Positions 41,032 to 50,117 of a DNA stretch of 64,000 nt are shown here, one piece after another. Source of the stretch: Proteus columbae (lineage in GTDB: Bacteria; Pseudomonadota; Gammaproteobacteria; Enterobacterales; Enterobacteriaceae); the NCBI RefSeq assembly GCF_009914335.1, contig NZ_CP043925.1:558001-622000 (forward strand), written 5' to 3'. The position numbers and the translations under genes were made by a program. The notes under the pieces are model-generated. The model did not search any database, had not been told where the DNA came from, and was given only the letters and a program-made list of their open reading frames with translations. Each line of letters begins with the position of its first letter. Position 1 is the first letter of the stretch.

Positions 41032-42699
41032 CTATTTTGTTATGCGTTTGTATTTCATGCGACGAGGCTGAATAGCGTCGTTGCCTAATGTACGTTTTTT
41101 GTATTCTTCATATTCAGTAAAGTTACCTTCGAAGAATTCCACTTTACCTTCATCTTGATAATCGATGATATGAGTGGCAATACGGTCAAGGAACCAGCGG
41201 TCATGCGAGATAACCATTGCACAACCAGGAAACTCTAATAGGGCGTTTTCTAACGCACGTAAAGTTTCAACGTCGAGGTCGTTGGTTGGTTCATCGAGCA
41301 GTAACATGTTACCGCCAACTTGTAGCAGCTTCGCAAGGTGTAAACGACCACGCTCACCACCAGAAAGCTCGCCAACACGTTTACCTTGGTCAATACCTTT
41401 AAAGTTAAAACGACCAACATAGGCACGGCTTGGGATCTCAAAGTTGCCAATACGCATAATGTCTTGGCCACCTGAAACTTCTTCCCAAACAGTTTTACTG
41501 TCGTCCATGCTGTCACGGAACTGATCAACAGACGCCAGTTTAACAGTATCACCTAAAGTGAGTGTACCTGAGTCTGGTTGTTCTTGACCCGAGATCATAC
41601 GAAATAGTGTTGATTTACCCGCACCGTTAGGGCCGATAATACCGACAATCGCCCCTTTAGGGATAGAGAAGCTTAAATTATCAATCAGAACGCGATCACC
41701 ATAAGATTTTGTTAGATTATTAATTTCTAATACTTTATCCCCTAAACGTGGTCCAGGTGGAATAAAGAGTTCACTGGTCTCATTACGTTTTTGATAATCA
41801 ACGCTGTTAAGTTCTTCAAAGCGAGCAAGACGTGCCTTGCCTTTTGCTTGACGGCCTTTAGGATTTTGGCGGATCCATTCAAGTTCTTTCTGAATAGATT
41901 TATGACGAGCCGCTTCAGTTGCCGCTTCTTGCTCAAGACGCGCGTCTTTTTGCTCTAACCATGAAGAGTAGTTACCTTCCCATGGAATACCTTCACCACG
42001 GTCAAGTTCTAAGATCCAACCCGCTACGTTATCAAGGAAGTAACGGTCGTGGGTGATCGCCACAACAGTACCTTCATAATCATGTAAGAAGCGCTCTAAC
42101 CAAGCCACAGATTCTGCATCCAAGTGGTTAGTTGGTTCATCTAATAACAGCATATCTGGTTTTTCTAACAGGAGACGACAGATAGCAACACGGCGACGTT
42201 CACCTCCTGAAAGTTTCTCAATTTTTGCGTCCCATTCAGGTAAACGTAGCGCTTCTGCTGCACGCTCTAATTGATTTTCAAGGTTATGGCCATCATGAGA
42301 TTGAATAATCGCTTCTAACTGACCTTGTTCTTTTGCTAATTTATCGAAATCAGCATCAGGATCGGCATAAGCCGCATAAACTTCATCAAGGCGGTTTAAT
42401 GCGTTTTTCAGTTCGCTGACGGCTTCTTCAACGGCTTCACGTACTGTATGTTCTGGGTTTAATTTTGGTTCTTGTGGTAAGTAACCAATTTTAATACCTG
42501 GTTGTGGACGTGCTTCACCTTCGATATCAGTATCAATACCTGCCATGATGCGTAGTAATGTTGATTTACCAGCACCATTAAGACCAAGCACACCAATTTT
42601 CGCGCCCGGGAAGAAGCTGAGTGAAATGTTTTTAAGGATATGTCGCTTAGGTGGGACAATTTTCCCGACACGCAACATACTATAAACGTATTGAGCCAC
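41032..42699 (-). CDS. ettA: Energy-dependent translational throttle protein EttA
   Basis: ABC-F protein that binds the ribosomal E site and gates entry into elongation according to the ADP/ATP ratio. The 555 residues have two ATPase domains: Walker A GLNGAGKST and GPNGAGKST, signatures LSGGERRR and LSGGERGR, Walker B MLLLDEPTN twice. The linker and the arm typical of EttA lie between them. The start is GTG (VAQYVYSMLRVGK), preceded by AGGG; the N terminus matches E. coli EttA with no ATG alternative. Confidence 0.97.
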   Translation of the reverse strand: MAQYVYSMLRVGKIVPPKRHILKNISLSFFPGAKIGVLGLNGAGKSTLLRIMAGIDTDIEGEARPQPGIKIGYLPQEPKLNPEHTVREAVEEAVSELKNALNRLDEVYAAYADPDADFDKLAKEQGQLEAIIQSHDGHNLENQLERAAEALRLPEWDAKIEKLSGGERRRVAICRLLLEKPDMLLLDEPTNHLDAESVAWLERFLHDYEGTVVAITHDRYFLDNVAGWILELDRGEGIPWEGNYSSWLEQKDARLEQEAATEAARHKSIQKELEWIRQNPKGRQAKGKARLARFEELNSVDYQKRNETSELFIPPGPRLGDKVLEINNLTKSYGDRVLIDNLSFSIPKGAIVGIIGPNGAGKSTLFRMISGQEQPDSGTLTLGDTVKLASVDQFRDSMDDSKTVWEEVSGGQDIMRIGNFEIPSRAYVGRFNFKGIDQGKRVGELSGGERGRLHLAKLLQVGGNMLLLDEPTNDLDVETLRALENALLEFPGCAMVISHDRWFLDRIATHIIDYQDEGKVEFFEGNFTEYEEYKKRTLGNDAIQPRRMKYKRITK

Positions 42700-43041
42700 T
42701 ATAATTACCCTTTGATTATAAAAGAGATTTTATCTGAGGTGCCACTTTTTGCGCTAAAAACAAATTTTTTGTGATTAAGCCGCGTATTTATGGTACCAAA
42801 ATGAACAATAGCAAAGTCGATGCCAGTATTTTGCCAAAGACCCGAAAATGATGAAAGTCGCCAGTATACCCGATTTATAAAAGAAAACCTTAGTCAAAAG
42901 AGAGGTTTTTATCCACCTTTCGTACTTCCTCTGAAAGTAAAGAAAATTTCTCTTAAAGAGGGGAACTTACATTGTTAATGATTATCATATTAGCTAATGT
43001 ATTCACTCTTTGGTGGTTCTATTTGAGGTGGGAGAAATAAC
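42700..43041. other. Divergent ettA / slt intergenic region
   Basis: About 340 bases. The only motif noted is GTTAATGATTATCATATTA at 42974-42992, a Fur-box-like 19-mer (14 of 19 positions) 50 bases upstream of slt. No gene seen. Confidence 0.5.
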
Positions 43042-44961
43042 GTGGTGAAGCAAAAGTGGTCGTTAGCAGTGGCAATTGGGGCATTGTGTTTTTCTACATG
43101 GGTGCAAGCAGATTCATTAAATGAACAACGTGCTCGTTATCAAGAAATTAAGTCAGCATGGGATCTGAAAAAAACAGATGAAGTAGAAAAACTACTGCCC
43201 ACATTACAAAACTATCCACTTTATCCTTATCTGGAATACCGTCAAATTACGGATAATCTTGATGTTATTGCGCCAGCAGTGGTTACTGAATTTGTTGCTA
43301 AATATCCCACATTGCCACCAGCAAAAGCACTTCCTTCACTGTTTGTGAATGAATTGGCTAAGCGCCAAGAGTGGCAGAACTTACTGACTTTTAGCCCTAA
43401 TCCACCAAATCCTAAAGCCGCAAGATGTAATTATTATTATGCAAAATGGGCAACAGGTGATATTCAAACGGCATGGGTAGGGGCTAAAGAAGCATGGCTT
43501 AATGGCACATCAATGCCATCAAGTTGTGATTCACTTTTTGATGAATGGCAAAAAGCGAATCAATTAACACCAGAGTTGGTGTTAGAACGCATTAATTTAG
43601 CGGTTAAAAATGGTAATACGGCGCTTGCTGCTTACTTGGCTCGACGTCTCCCTGAAAATTATCAAACCATTAGTGATGCCTTGGTTGAATTACAAGACTA
43701 TCCCAATTTAGTTGGGCGCTATGCAACCACTCTTTCACCGACAGATTTCACACGTTCAATCATACAATCTGCATTTTCACGTTGGGCAAGAAAAGACGCA
43801 GATGCAGCAAGAGCACAACTGGACAATATCGCGCATGCACAAAAAATGACAGCCAGTGAGCGCCAGTTAATGCGTGATACTGTGGCGTGGCAATATATGC
43901 CTTATGCGACACCAGAGCAGGTAAAATGGCGTGATAGCGTTATTCAAGATACAGCATCAGATACATTGCGTGAGCGTCGTGTACGTCTAGCATTAAGCCA
44001 AAATCAACCCGCTGAATTGGCATTGTGGTTAGAAAGGCTCTCTCCTGAAAGTAAAAATAAGGAAGAGTGGCGTTATTGGCGAGCAATGGTGTTGCAATCA
44101 CAAGGTAAAAACAGTGAAGCACAAACTATTTTAGAAGCGCTAACACAAAATCGTGGTTTTTACCCAATGGTTGCAGCTGCCAAATTAGGTAAGCCTTATG
44201 TGATGGTGATAGATAAAGCCCCTAGTGTTTCATCAAACATCCCTAATCAGCCAGAAATACAGCGTGTTCGTGAGTTAATGTATTGGCAGATGGATAACTT
44301 AGCGCGATCAGAGTGGGCAAACTATGTCGCTTCACAGCCAGCGCAAATACAGTCTGAATTAGCGCGTTATGCATACGAGCAAAAATGGGCTGATTTAGCA
44401 GTACAAGCCACGATCACTGGAAAAATGTGGGATCATCTAGAAGAACGCTTCCCTCTTGCTTGGAAAAATGAGTTTGAGCAATATACGAAAGATAAATCAA
44501 TAGACCGCAATTATGCGATGGCGATTGCTCGCCAAGAAAGTGCGTGGAATCCTCAAGCCCGTTCTTCAGCTGGTGCAACAGGTTTAATGCAGGTTATGCC
44601 AAAAACAGCAGAGTTTACGGTAAAACAAGCGGGGATTACGGGATATACAAGTAGTGCGCAATTGACAAATCCTGTGAAGAATATTGAGATTGGTACTGCT
44701 TATCTTGATTCTGTCTATCAGCGTTTTAACCAAAACCGTATTTTAGCAAGTGCTGCGTATAATGCGGGGCCTGCGCGTGTTGATCGTTGGTTATCTGATG
44801 CAAATGGTCAATTAGATGCAATTGCTTTTGTTGAAAGTATTCCTTTTGCTGAAACTCGTGGTTATGTGAAAAACGTACTCTCTTTTGCTGTTTTCTATAG
44901 CTATTTTGCGGGCGAACAGCAGCCAGTACTGACTGAAAATGAGTGGAATAGCCGATATTAA
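43042..44961 (+). CDS. slt: Soluble lytic murein transglycosylase Slt70
   Basis: Periplasmic enzyme cleaving the glycan backbone to 1,6-anhydromuropeptides. The 639 residues include a signal peptide (about 1-23, ending VQA), a long alpha-superhelical U and linker domain (about 30-450), and a C-terminal lysozyme-like domain with catalytic Glu in YAMAIARQESAWNP, SSAGATGLMQVMP and AAYNAGPARV. It starts at GTG with GGGAG eight bases upstream; a second GTG follows immediately. Upstream of trpR, as in E. coli. Confidence 0.95.
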   Translation: MVKQKWSLAVAIGALCFSTWVQADSLNEQRARYQEIKSAWDLKKTDEVEKLLPTLQNYPLYPYLEYRQITDNLDVIAPAVVTEFVAKYPTLPPAKALPSLFVNELAKRQEWQNLLTFSPNPPNPKAARCNYYYAKWATGDIQTAWVGAKEAWLNGTSMPSSCDSLFDEWQKANQLTPELVLERINLAVKNGNTALAAYLARRLPENYQTISDALVELQDYPNLVGRYATTLSPTDFTRSIIQSAFSRWARKDADAARAQLDNIAHAQKMTASERQLMRDTVAWQYMPYATPEQVKWRDSVIQDTASDTLRERRVRLALSQNQPAELALWLERLSPESKNKEEWRYWRAMVLQSQGKNSEAQTILEALTQNRGFYPMVAAAKLGKPYVMVIDKAPSVSSNIPNQPEIQRVRELMYWQMDNLARSEWANYVASQPAQIQSELARYAYEQKWADLAVQATITGKMWDHLEERFPLAWKNEFEQYTKDKSIDRNYAMAIARQESAWNPQARSSAGATGLMQVMPKTAEFTVKQAGITGYTSSAQLTNPVKNIEIGTAYLDSVYQRFNQNRILASAAYNAGPARVDRWLSDANGQLDAIAFVESIPFAETRGYVKNVLSFAVFYSYFAGEQQPVLTENEWNSRY

Positions 44962-45014
44962 AGGATAAAAAAGGATTTATTGTTGGAGCCTCTTTGTACA
45001 TTAGCAAAGTATGA

Positions 45015-45040
45015 TATAGTTTGTACTAGTTAATGAGTGT
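45015..45040 (+). promoter_or_regulatory. trpR promoter -10 and Trp operator
   Basis: A -10 TATAGT (45015-45020) is followed at once by GTACTAGTTAATGAGTGT (45023-45040). The left half of the latter is a perfect Trp operator half-site (GTACTAGTTAA); the right half is degenerate. It overlaps the expected transcription start, consistent with autorepression as in E. coli. Confidence 0.65.
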
Positions 45041-45060
45041 GGCAAAAAGAGGTTCCCACG

Positions 45061-45372
45061 ATGCAAGATCCTGCATTATCACCTGAAGAGAATGAGCACT
45101 GGCTAAGATTTGTTGAGTTATTACAACATGCTTTTGAGCAAGATGTGCAATTTCCTATTTTACAACTTTTAATGACACCTGATGAACGTAGTGCTTTGGC
45201 AACTCGAGTTCGTATTGTGCAAGAGTTAATGCGAGGGGATTTAAGTCAGCGTGAGTTAAAAGAAGAGTTAGGCGTTGGCATTGCCACCATCACTAGAGGC
45301 TCTAATAGTTTAAAAACAGCGCCACATGATGTGAAATTATGGCTTGAAAAAGAGCTAATGACGAAAAAATAG
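45061..45372 (+). CDS. trpR: Trp operon repressor
   Basis: Tryptophan-dependent DNA-binding homodimer repressing tryptophan synthesis genes and itself. The 103 residues are all helical, with [24 protein letters not shown] and the helix-turn-helix [21 protein letters not shown] intact. The ATG at 45061 is preferred over a GTG at 45037, because the latter lies inside the operator and adds residues absent from the family; GAGG precedes the ATG. Confidence 0.96.
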   Translation: MQDPALSPEENEHWLRFVELLQHAFEQDVQFPILQLLMTPDERSALATRVRIVQELMRGDLSQRELKEELGVGIATITRGSNSLKTAPHDVKLWLEKELMTKK

Positions 45373-45402
45373 TCGCGTTGTTACTCTCTAAACTAGAATA
45401 AT

Positions 45403-45438
45403 AAAAAGCCATTTAATTATTTGATTAAATGGCTTTTT
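45403..45438 (+). terminator. trpR terminator
   Basis: Fifteen-base-pair stem AAAAAGCCATTTAAT/ATTAAATGGCTTTTT with a six-base loop. Confidence 0.9.
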
Positions 45439-45510
45439 TTGTTTCATTTTTATCTAACAGCAGACTTATCTAGAAGCTGGGTTATCTAAGAAAACGCATC
45501 AGATTAATTA

Positions 45511-46047
45511 TTAATCTTCTTTTTGATTGAGTTCTTTATAGATATCATGAGTGACTGGTACTAATGCTAGCACTAATGCTTGTTGATACACAGAAGTACG
45601 ACTGAGTAGGCCATCAGTAAAATAACCAATCGCACCGCCACGCTGTTTAATGTTGTCAATTTTTGTTAAGAAAGCCATTTCATCGCCAAGCTCACGACCT
45701 TCACGGATCCCTTTTAAGATCTGTTCTGGTAGCATAAGGCTTGCTGAGCGTGATTCTCCACGAATTTGTCCATGTTCGACAACAATCCAAGCAAAGGTCA
45801 TATCATCTTCTATACCGGCTTCGACGCCAACCCAAAAATCAGCTTCAGGGCGAACTTGACGAGCCGCCATCACACGTTGACGTGCGCCAGTTCTCGTTTC
45901 TGTATTTCCGATAGGTTGCTGTGGAACACGACTATCGACATTAATATCTTCAATATCAAAGGTATCTTTACCGAATACTTGCTCAAAGGCGAGTTTTATC
46001 GCGTTGATTTTTGCTGGATTCGTAGTGGCTGCAATGACATGATACAT
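45511..46047 (-). CDS. yjjX: Inosine/xanthosine triphosphatase
   Basis: House-cleaning phosphatase that hydrolyses ITP and XTP so that deaminated purines are not used for nucleic acid synthesis. The 178 residues follow Yjj[49 protein letters not shown]. Divergent from gpmB with about 50 bases between them, and next to trpR as in E. coli. Confidence 0.95.
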   Translation of the reverse strand: MYHVIAATTNPAKINAIKLAFEQVFGKDTFDIEDINVDSRVPQQPIGNTETRTGARQRVMAARQVRPEADFWVGVEAGIEDDMTFAWIVVEHGQIRGESRSASLMLPEQILKGIREGRELGDEMAFLTKIDNIKQRGGAIGYFTDGLLSRTSVYQQALVLALVPVTHDIYKELNQKED

Positions 46048-46098
46048 AATGAATTAATCATCCTTTGAAAAATTAGAGCAGTATAACGGAAAAAATGT

Positions 46099-46746
46099 AT
46101 GTTACAGGTCTATCTTGTTCGCCACGGTGAAACTGAATGGAACGTGGCGAGACGTATTCAAGGGCAATCTGATAGCCCACTAACAGCGAATGGTGTGCGT
46201 CAAGCACAGCAAGTTGCTGAAAAAGTAAAATCAGCAGGCATTACCCACATTATCTCAAGCGATCTTGGCCGTACTCGTCAAACGGCAGAAATCATTGCAC
46301 AAGCTTGTGGCTGTGAAGTGATAACTGACCCACGTTTACGTGAACTTAATATGGGCGTTCTTGAACAGCGAGAGATCGCAACATTAAAGACACAAGAAGA
46401 GGCTTGGCGCAAGAGTTTGATTGATGGTACACCTGATGGACGAATTCCCCAAGGAGAATCAATGGCAGAATTAGCAAGTCGTATGCAGGCTGCGCTAAAT
46501 CAATGTCTTGATTTACCCGCAAATAGCCGCCCACTCTTAGTCAGTCATGGTATTGCTTTAGGGTGCTTACTGAGTACTGTATTGGGATTACCTGCATATG
46601 CAGAACGCCGTTTAAGACTGCGTAATTGCTCAATTTCACGCGTTGATTATCAAAATAGCCCTTGGCTTGCTAATGGTTGGGTGATTGAAACAGCGGGTGA
46701 TGTGAGCCATCTTACTGATACTGCATTAGATGAAGTTCAGCGCTAA
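46099..46746 (+). CDS. gpmB: Histidine-phosphatase-superfamily protein GpmB
   Basis: Member of the cofactor-dependent phosphoglycerate mutase/phosphatase superfamily, 215 residues. Catalytic RHGETEWN lies near the N terminus, with SDLGRTRQTAEI and the second histidine in LLVSHGIALG. Annotated historically as phosphoglycerate mutase 2; a broader phosphatase role is more likely. Gene order gpmB-rob-creA-arcA as in E. coli. Confidence 0.94.
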   Translation: MLQVYLVRHGETEWNVARRIQGQSDSPLTANGVRQAQQVAEKVKSAGITHIISSDLGRTRQTAEIIAQACGCEVITDPRLRELNMGVLEQREIATLKTQEEAWRKSLIDGTPDGRIPQGESMAELASRMQAALNQCLDLPANSRPLLVSHGIALGCLLSTVLGLPAYAERRLRLRNCSISRVDYQNSPWLANGWVIETAGDVSHLTDTALDEVQR

Positions 46747-46751
46747 AAAAT

Positions 46752-46787
46752 AAAAGCTCTCTTTCTCATATTACAAAGAGAGCTTTT
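46752..46787. terminator. Bidirectional terminator between gpmB and rob
   Basis: Thirteen-base-pair stem AAAAGCTCTCTTT/AAAGAGAGCTTTT, loop of ten bases, between convergent genes. Confidence 0.9.
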
Positions 46788-46789
46788 TC

Positions 46790-47698
46790 TTATGCGGTTA
46801 CATCTTCGCGTTTAATTGGAATGTAATATTCAAAACGTTCGATATGATCTTGTGGCTCAGTCACCATCTCATTGCTGTAACTCACATTTTTAAGATAGTA
46901 TTTTTCAACGTCATAGCCTTTACGGCGCGTTAATCCCATATTAGGTAAGCAGACACCATAAATTAGGAATAAAAATTCCTGCATTGCACCGCGTTTTGCC
47001 TCACCTTCAAAATCAAAGCGAATGTAATCACCGCCAGCAAGAGAGACTTCATTTGCTGCATCATCATCAATAAACGTTGCATAATCTGGCTCAACGGCAG
47101 TTGTGTAAAGCACACGTTGTTCATCTTCATGCTCATCGCTATGTTGTGCGTGGTGAAGCCCATAAACTTGATGAGGGACAGCGCTTATCTTGCTCATGTA
47201 GTAACGCCAGAAGGTTTGGCGCATGTTAGAGCAGGCTTCAGCCCATTGCTCAAGGGTGTGGCTACAAGTTTGCTCAATACCAATTAATTTCTTCTCAGAT
47301 AGCGTTACAAATTCCCATTTAGGTAAATTTTGAGGATCTAAGGTAATTGGTGGACAAATTCCTACCGCACACCATTCATCAGTACGACGATAAAGTGCGG
47401 GTGTTCTATTAAATTGCTTTTTAAAAGCGCGGGTAAAAGTCTGTTGAGAATCAAAACGATATTGCAAAGCAATGTCTAAAATAGGGCGGCTCGTTAAACG
47501 TAATGCAACGGCTGCACGAGATAGACGCCTTGAACGAATATAAGAACCAATCGCTTGTCCTGTAACTTCTTTAAACATGCGTTGTAGATGCCACTTGGAG
47601 TAACCCGCTTTGGTTGCGACATTATCGAGGGATAATGGCTTGTCTAGGTTACTATCAAGCCAAGCGAGCAAATCACGTATGATGTTGGTTTGATCCAT
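46790..47698 (-). CDS. rob: Right origin-binding protein Rob (AraC/XylS regulator)
   Basis: Activator of multidrug, redox and organic-solvent tolerance genes. The 302 residues have an N-terminal AraC-type double helix-turn-helix (NVATKAGYSKWHLQRMFKE and IALQYRFDSQQTFTRAFKK) and a C-terminal GyrI-like ligand domain (about 125-290). This is the Rob arrangement; MarA and SoxS lack the second domain. Divergent from creA. Confidence 0.95.
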   Translation of the reverse strand: MDQTNIIRDLLAWLDSNLDKPLSLDNVATKAGYSKWHLQRMFKEVTGQAIGSYIRSRRLSRAAVALRLTSRPILDIALQYRFDSQQTFTRAFKKQFNRTPALYRRTDEWCAVGICPPITLDPQNLPKWEFVTLSEKKLIGIEQTCSHTLEQWAEACSNMRQTFWRYYMSKISAVPHQVYGLHHAQHSDEHEDEQRVLYTTAVEPDYATFIDDDAANEVSLAGGDYIRFDFEGEAKRGAMQEFLFLIYGVCLPNMGLTRRKGYDVEKYYLKNVSYSNEMVTEPQDHIERFEYYIPIKREDVTA

Positions 47699-47907
47699 AC
47701 ATCTCCCTTAGTCATATTCGTTTGTTTATTGCAGTAGAAGTAGATGGTAAAGAGCCTGAACATCTATAACAAGTTATATTGTTAGACAATCGTAAAATAT
47801 AGTCTTTTTCATCGACTAATGTACACAAATTCTTCTATCAGTTAGTAATAGATTGTTTTATTCTAGACAAAACTATTTTCTCATCTTTTCAATGGAACTA
47901 GGTAAAT

Positions 47908-48384
47908 ATGTTAAATTTCAAAAAGATGCTAGCAGTATCTATATTACTCCCTTTTTCTTTGATGGCAAAAGCAGAAGAAATTGGCTACGTGGATACGGTA
48001 TTTAAGTTTTTTGGCGCTAACCATAAAATTGTGATTGAAGCATTTGATGATCCTGAAGTTAAAAATGTCACATGTTATTTAAGCCGAGCAAAAACTGGGG
48101 GCATTTCAGGGAGTTTAGGTCTTGCTGAAGATACTGCTGATGCGGCTATCTCTTGCCAGCAAGTAGGGCCTATTGAACTAAGCGAAAAGGTTATTAAAGG
48201 GAAAAATAATGGTGATGTTGTTTTCCAGAAAAGAACATCATTAGTATTTAAAAAGCTTCAAGTTGTACGTTTTTACGATAAACAGCGCCATGCTTTAGTT
48301 TATCTGACTTACTCAGATAAAGTCATTGATGGTTCGCCAAAAAATGCGATTAGTGCAGTACCTATTATGCCGTGGAAAGAGTGA
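47908..48384 (+). CDS. creA: CreA family periplasmic protein
   Basis: Conserved 158-residue protein of unknown function with a signal peptide ([20 protein letters not shown], likely cleavage after AKA). CreA landmarks: [42 protein letters not shown] (47971-48102) and [14 protein letters not shown]. In E. coli creA precedes creBCD; here only creA is present, followed by arcA, so the cre two-component genes are absent from this place. Confidence 0.93.
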   Translation: MLNFKKMLAVSILLPFSLMAKAEEIGYVDTVFKFFGANHKIVIEAFDDPEVKNVTCYLSRAKTGGISGSLGLAEDTADAAISCQQVGPIELSEKVIKGKNNGDVVFQKRTSLVFKKLQVVRFYDKQRHALVYLTYSDKVIDGSPKNAISAVPIMPWKE

Positions 48385-48535
48385 TTTTTATTTACTAGAG
48401 AAATTAATGGTTAATAAAATTAATACGAATAAGGTTTAAAATTTTTTTAAAAAAGAAGTTATATTTTTTATCAAAATAGTTGCTGAGATCAATTTTCACT
48501 ATTTGTGATTTTATTAATCCTTCTTTAGATAAAAG

Positions 48536-48563
48536 AAAACCCCGAATGGTAATTCGGGGTTTT
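48536..48563. terminator. Bidirectional terminator between creA and arcA
   Basis: Twelve-base-pair stem AAAACCCCGAAT/ATTCGGGGTTTT with a four-base loop and T-run, between convergent genes. Confidence 0.92.
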
Positions 48564-48594
48564 TTGTTAAGAAAGTGTTTGAGATAGAATCAAA

Positions 48595-49311
48595 TCACTC
48601 GTCTAAATCACCACAGAAACGATAACCTTCACCATGGATTGTTGCGATGATTTCAGGTGTATCTGGTGTTGACTCAAAATGCTTACGAATACGACGGATA
48701 GTAACGTCAACAGTACGATCATGAGGTTTCAGCTCACGGCCTGTCATTTTCTTCAGTAATTCTGCACGAGTTTGGATTTTTCCTGGATTCTCGCAGAAAT
48801 GTAGCATCGCACGAAATTCACTGCGTGGTAATTTATATTGTTCACCAGCAGGGCTGATTAGTGAGCGACTGTTAATATCAAGCTCCCAACCATTGAATTT
48901 ATAGCTTTCCACTAAACGGCGTTCTTCTGTGCCATTAACTAAATTCATGGTACGTGACAGTAAGTTACGTGCACGAATCGTTAATTCACGAGGGTTAAAT
49001 GGTTTAGTAATGTAATCATCGGCACCAATTTCTAGGCCTAAGATTTTATCAACTTCATTATCACGACCGGTCAGGAACATTAATGCAACACTTGCCTGTT
49101 CACGTAATTCACGAGCAAGTAACAGCCCGTTTTTACCAGGAAGGTTAATGTCCATAATGACCAGATTAATATCATGATCAGATAGAACATTGTGCATTTC
49201 GTTGCCATCAGTGGCTTCGTGTACGATATACCCTTCAGCTTCGAATATGCTTTTCAGGGTATTACGAGTAACAACTTCGTCTTCAACAATCAGAATGTGC
49301 GGGGTTTGCAT
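48595..49311 (-). CDS. arcA: Aerobic respiration response regulator ArcA
   Basis: OmpR-family regulator phosphorylated by ArcB under low oxygen; represses aerobic respiratory genes. The 238 residues comprise a receiver with the phosphoryl-accepting Asp in VIMDINLPG (about residue 54), [10 protein letters not shown], and a C-terminal winged helix ([30 protein letters not shown] at 48680-48769). Identity to E. coli ArcA appears very high. Convergent with creA. Confidence 0.98.
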   Translation of the reverse strand: MQTPHILIVEDEVVTRNTLKSIFEAEGYIVHEATDGNEMHNVLSDHDINLVIMDINLPGKNGLLLARELREQASVALMFLTGRDNEVDKILGLEIGADDYITKPFNPRELTIRARNLLSRTMNLVNGTEERRLVESYKFNGWELDINSRSLISPAGEQYKLPRSEFRAMLHFCENPGKIQTRAELLKKMTGRELKPHDRTVDVTIRRIRKHFESTPDTPEIIATIHGEGYRFCGDLDE

Positions 49312-49962
49312 ATTTGCTACCTAAAATTACCAAAAATAGAAAAAGGAAATCTGTGTTTAACTTCTGTGTGCGCTTGTGTGGTTATTCATTTTTGTTATTA
49401 GCACGTAAAAACTAGACCCAGATTGAAATTCGATAAATAACCATCACGTTATTACAAAACTTGCAATTTTAATCGACAATGAACGCTAAAATCAGAATGC
49501 AAAACGCCCATAGTCTATTAACAGCAATATAACACCAGTTGTATTAAATACCATCTAAAAAGCTAACTTTTGTTGACACATATCAAAATCAAGATAACAG
49601 CTTAACCTTGATTTCAATAGTTAACTATATAATTTGATTTATGTAATGTAAAAGAAAAATATATGTTAAATATAGTGGGGGTTTATTTTTTTTCCAGTTT
49701 TGTTACACAATTTAAAGTAGCATAAAATACCTTATTCCTTATAAAAGTACAAATCCCCAAATAACTCTAAAATAGTAGCTTTATTTTCTTTGTTTATCCC
49801 TTTGTGATAGCAATATCTATACTACAATAGGAGTAAGGATCGAATAAATTTTATTTAAGTTGAGTTTATTTTTTGGTGAAAAAAAAGAAAAAATTTGACA
49901 TCTCTCTCGCTTTGCTTTAACCAGTATATAGTCAAACTAAATTTGAGACAGACAGGATAGTT
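49312..49962. promoter_or_regulatory. arcA upstream region and thr promoter
   Basis: About 650 bases, very A+T-rich. At its right end a TTGACA -35 (49895-49900) and TTAACC (about 16 bases on) followed by AGTATATAG have the same layout as the E. coli thr promoter. The rest must contain the arcA promoter(s), known to have a long leader in E. coli. No gene or RNA recognised. Confidence 0.6.
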
Positions 49963-50046
49963 ATGCGTATTTACAGCCCAGCTAAAATGACAATTATTAC
50001 CACCACCACCGGAATCTTATATTGCGGGGCGGGCTGTCGCATATAA
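49963..50046 (+). CDS. thrL: thr operon leader peptide
   Basis: A 27-codon leader peptide, MRIYSPAKMTIITTTTGILY followed by CGAGCRI. It carries five Thr and five Ile codons, concentrated in the run ACA-ATT-ATT-ACC-ACC-ACC-ACC-GGA-ATC. It precedes the attenuator of thrABC. Ribosome stalling at these codons when Thr-tRNA or Ile-tRNA is scarce would favour readthrough, as in E. coli. AGGATAG lies upstream of the ATG. Confidence 0.93.
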   Translation: MRIYSPAKMTIITTTTGILYCGAGCRI

Positions 50047-50065
50047 AAAACGAAAATCGAAAAAG

Positions 50066-50094
50066 CCCGCATTGAGAAATGCGGGTTTTTTTTT
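50066..50094 (+). terminator. thr attenuator terminator
   Basis: Stem CCCGCATT/AATGCGGG with GAGA loop, followed by nine T's. It is mutually exclusive with pairing of GCGGGCT (50029-50035) to AGCCCGC (50064-50070), the antiterminator. That in turn competes with ACAGCCC (49973-49979) pairing to GGGCTGT (50031-50037). Confidence 0.93.
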
Positions 50095-50117
50095 GGGTGA
50101 AAAATCAGGAGAGCTGT

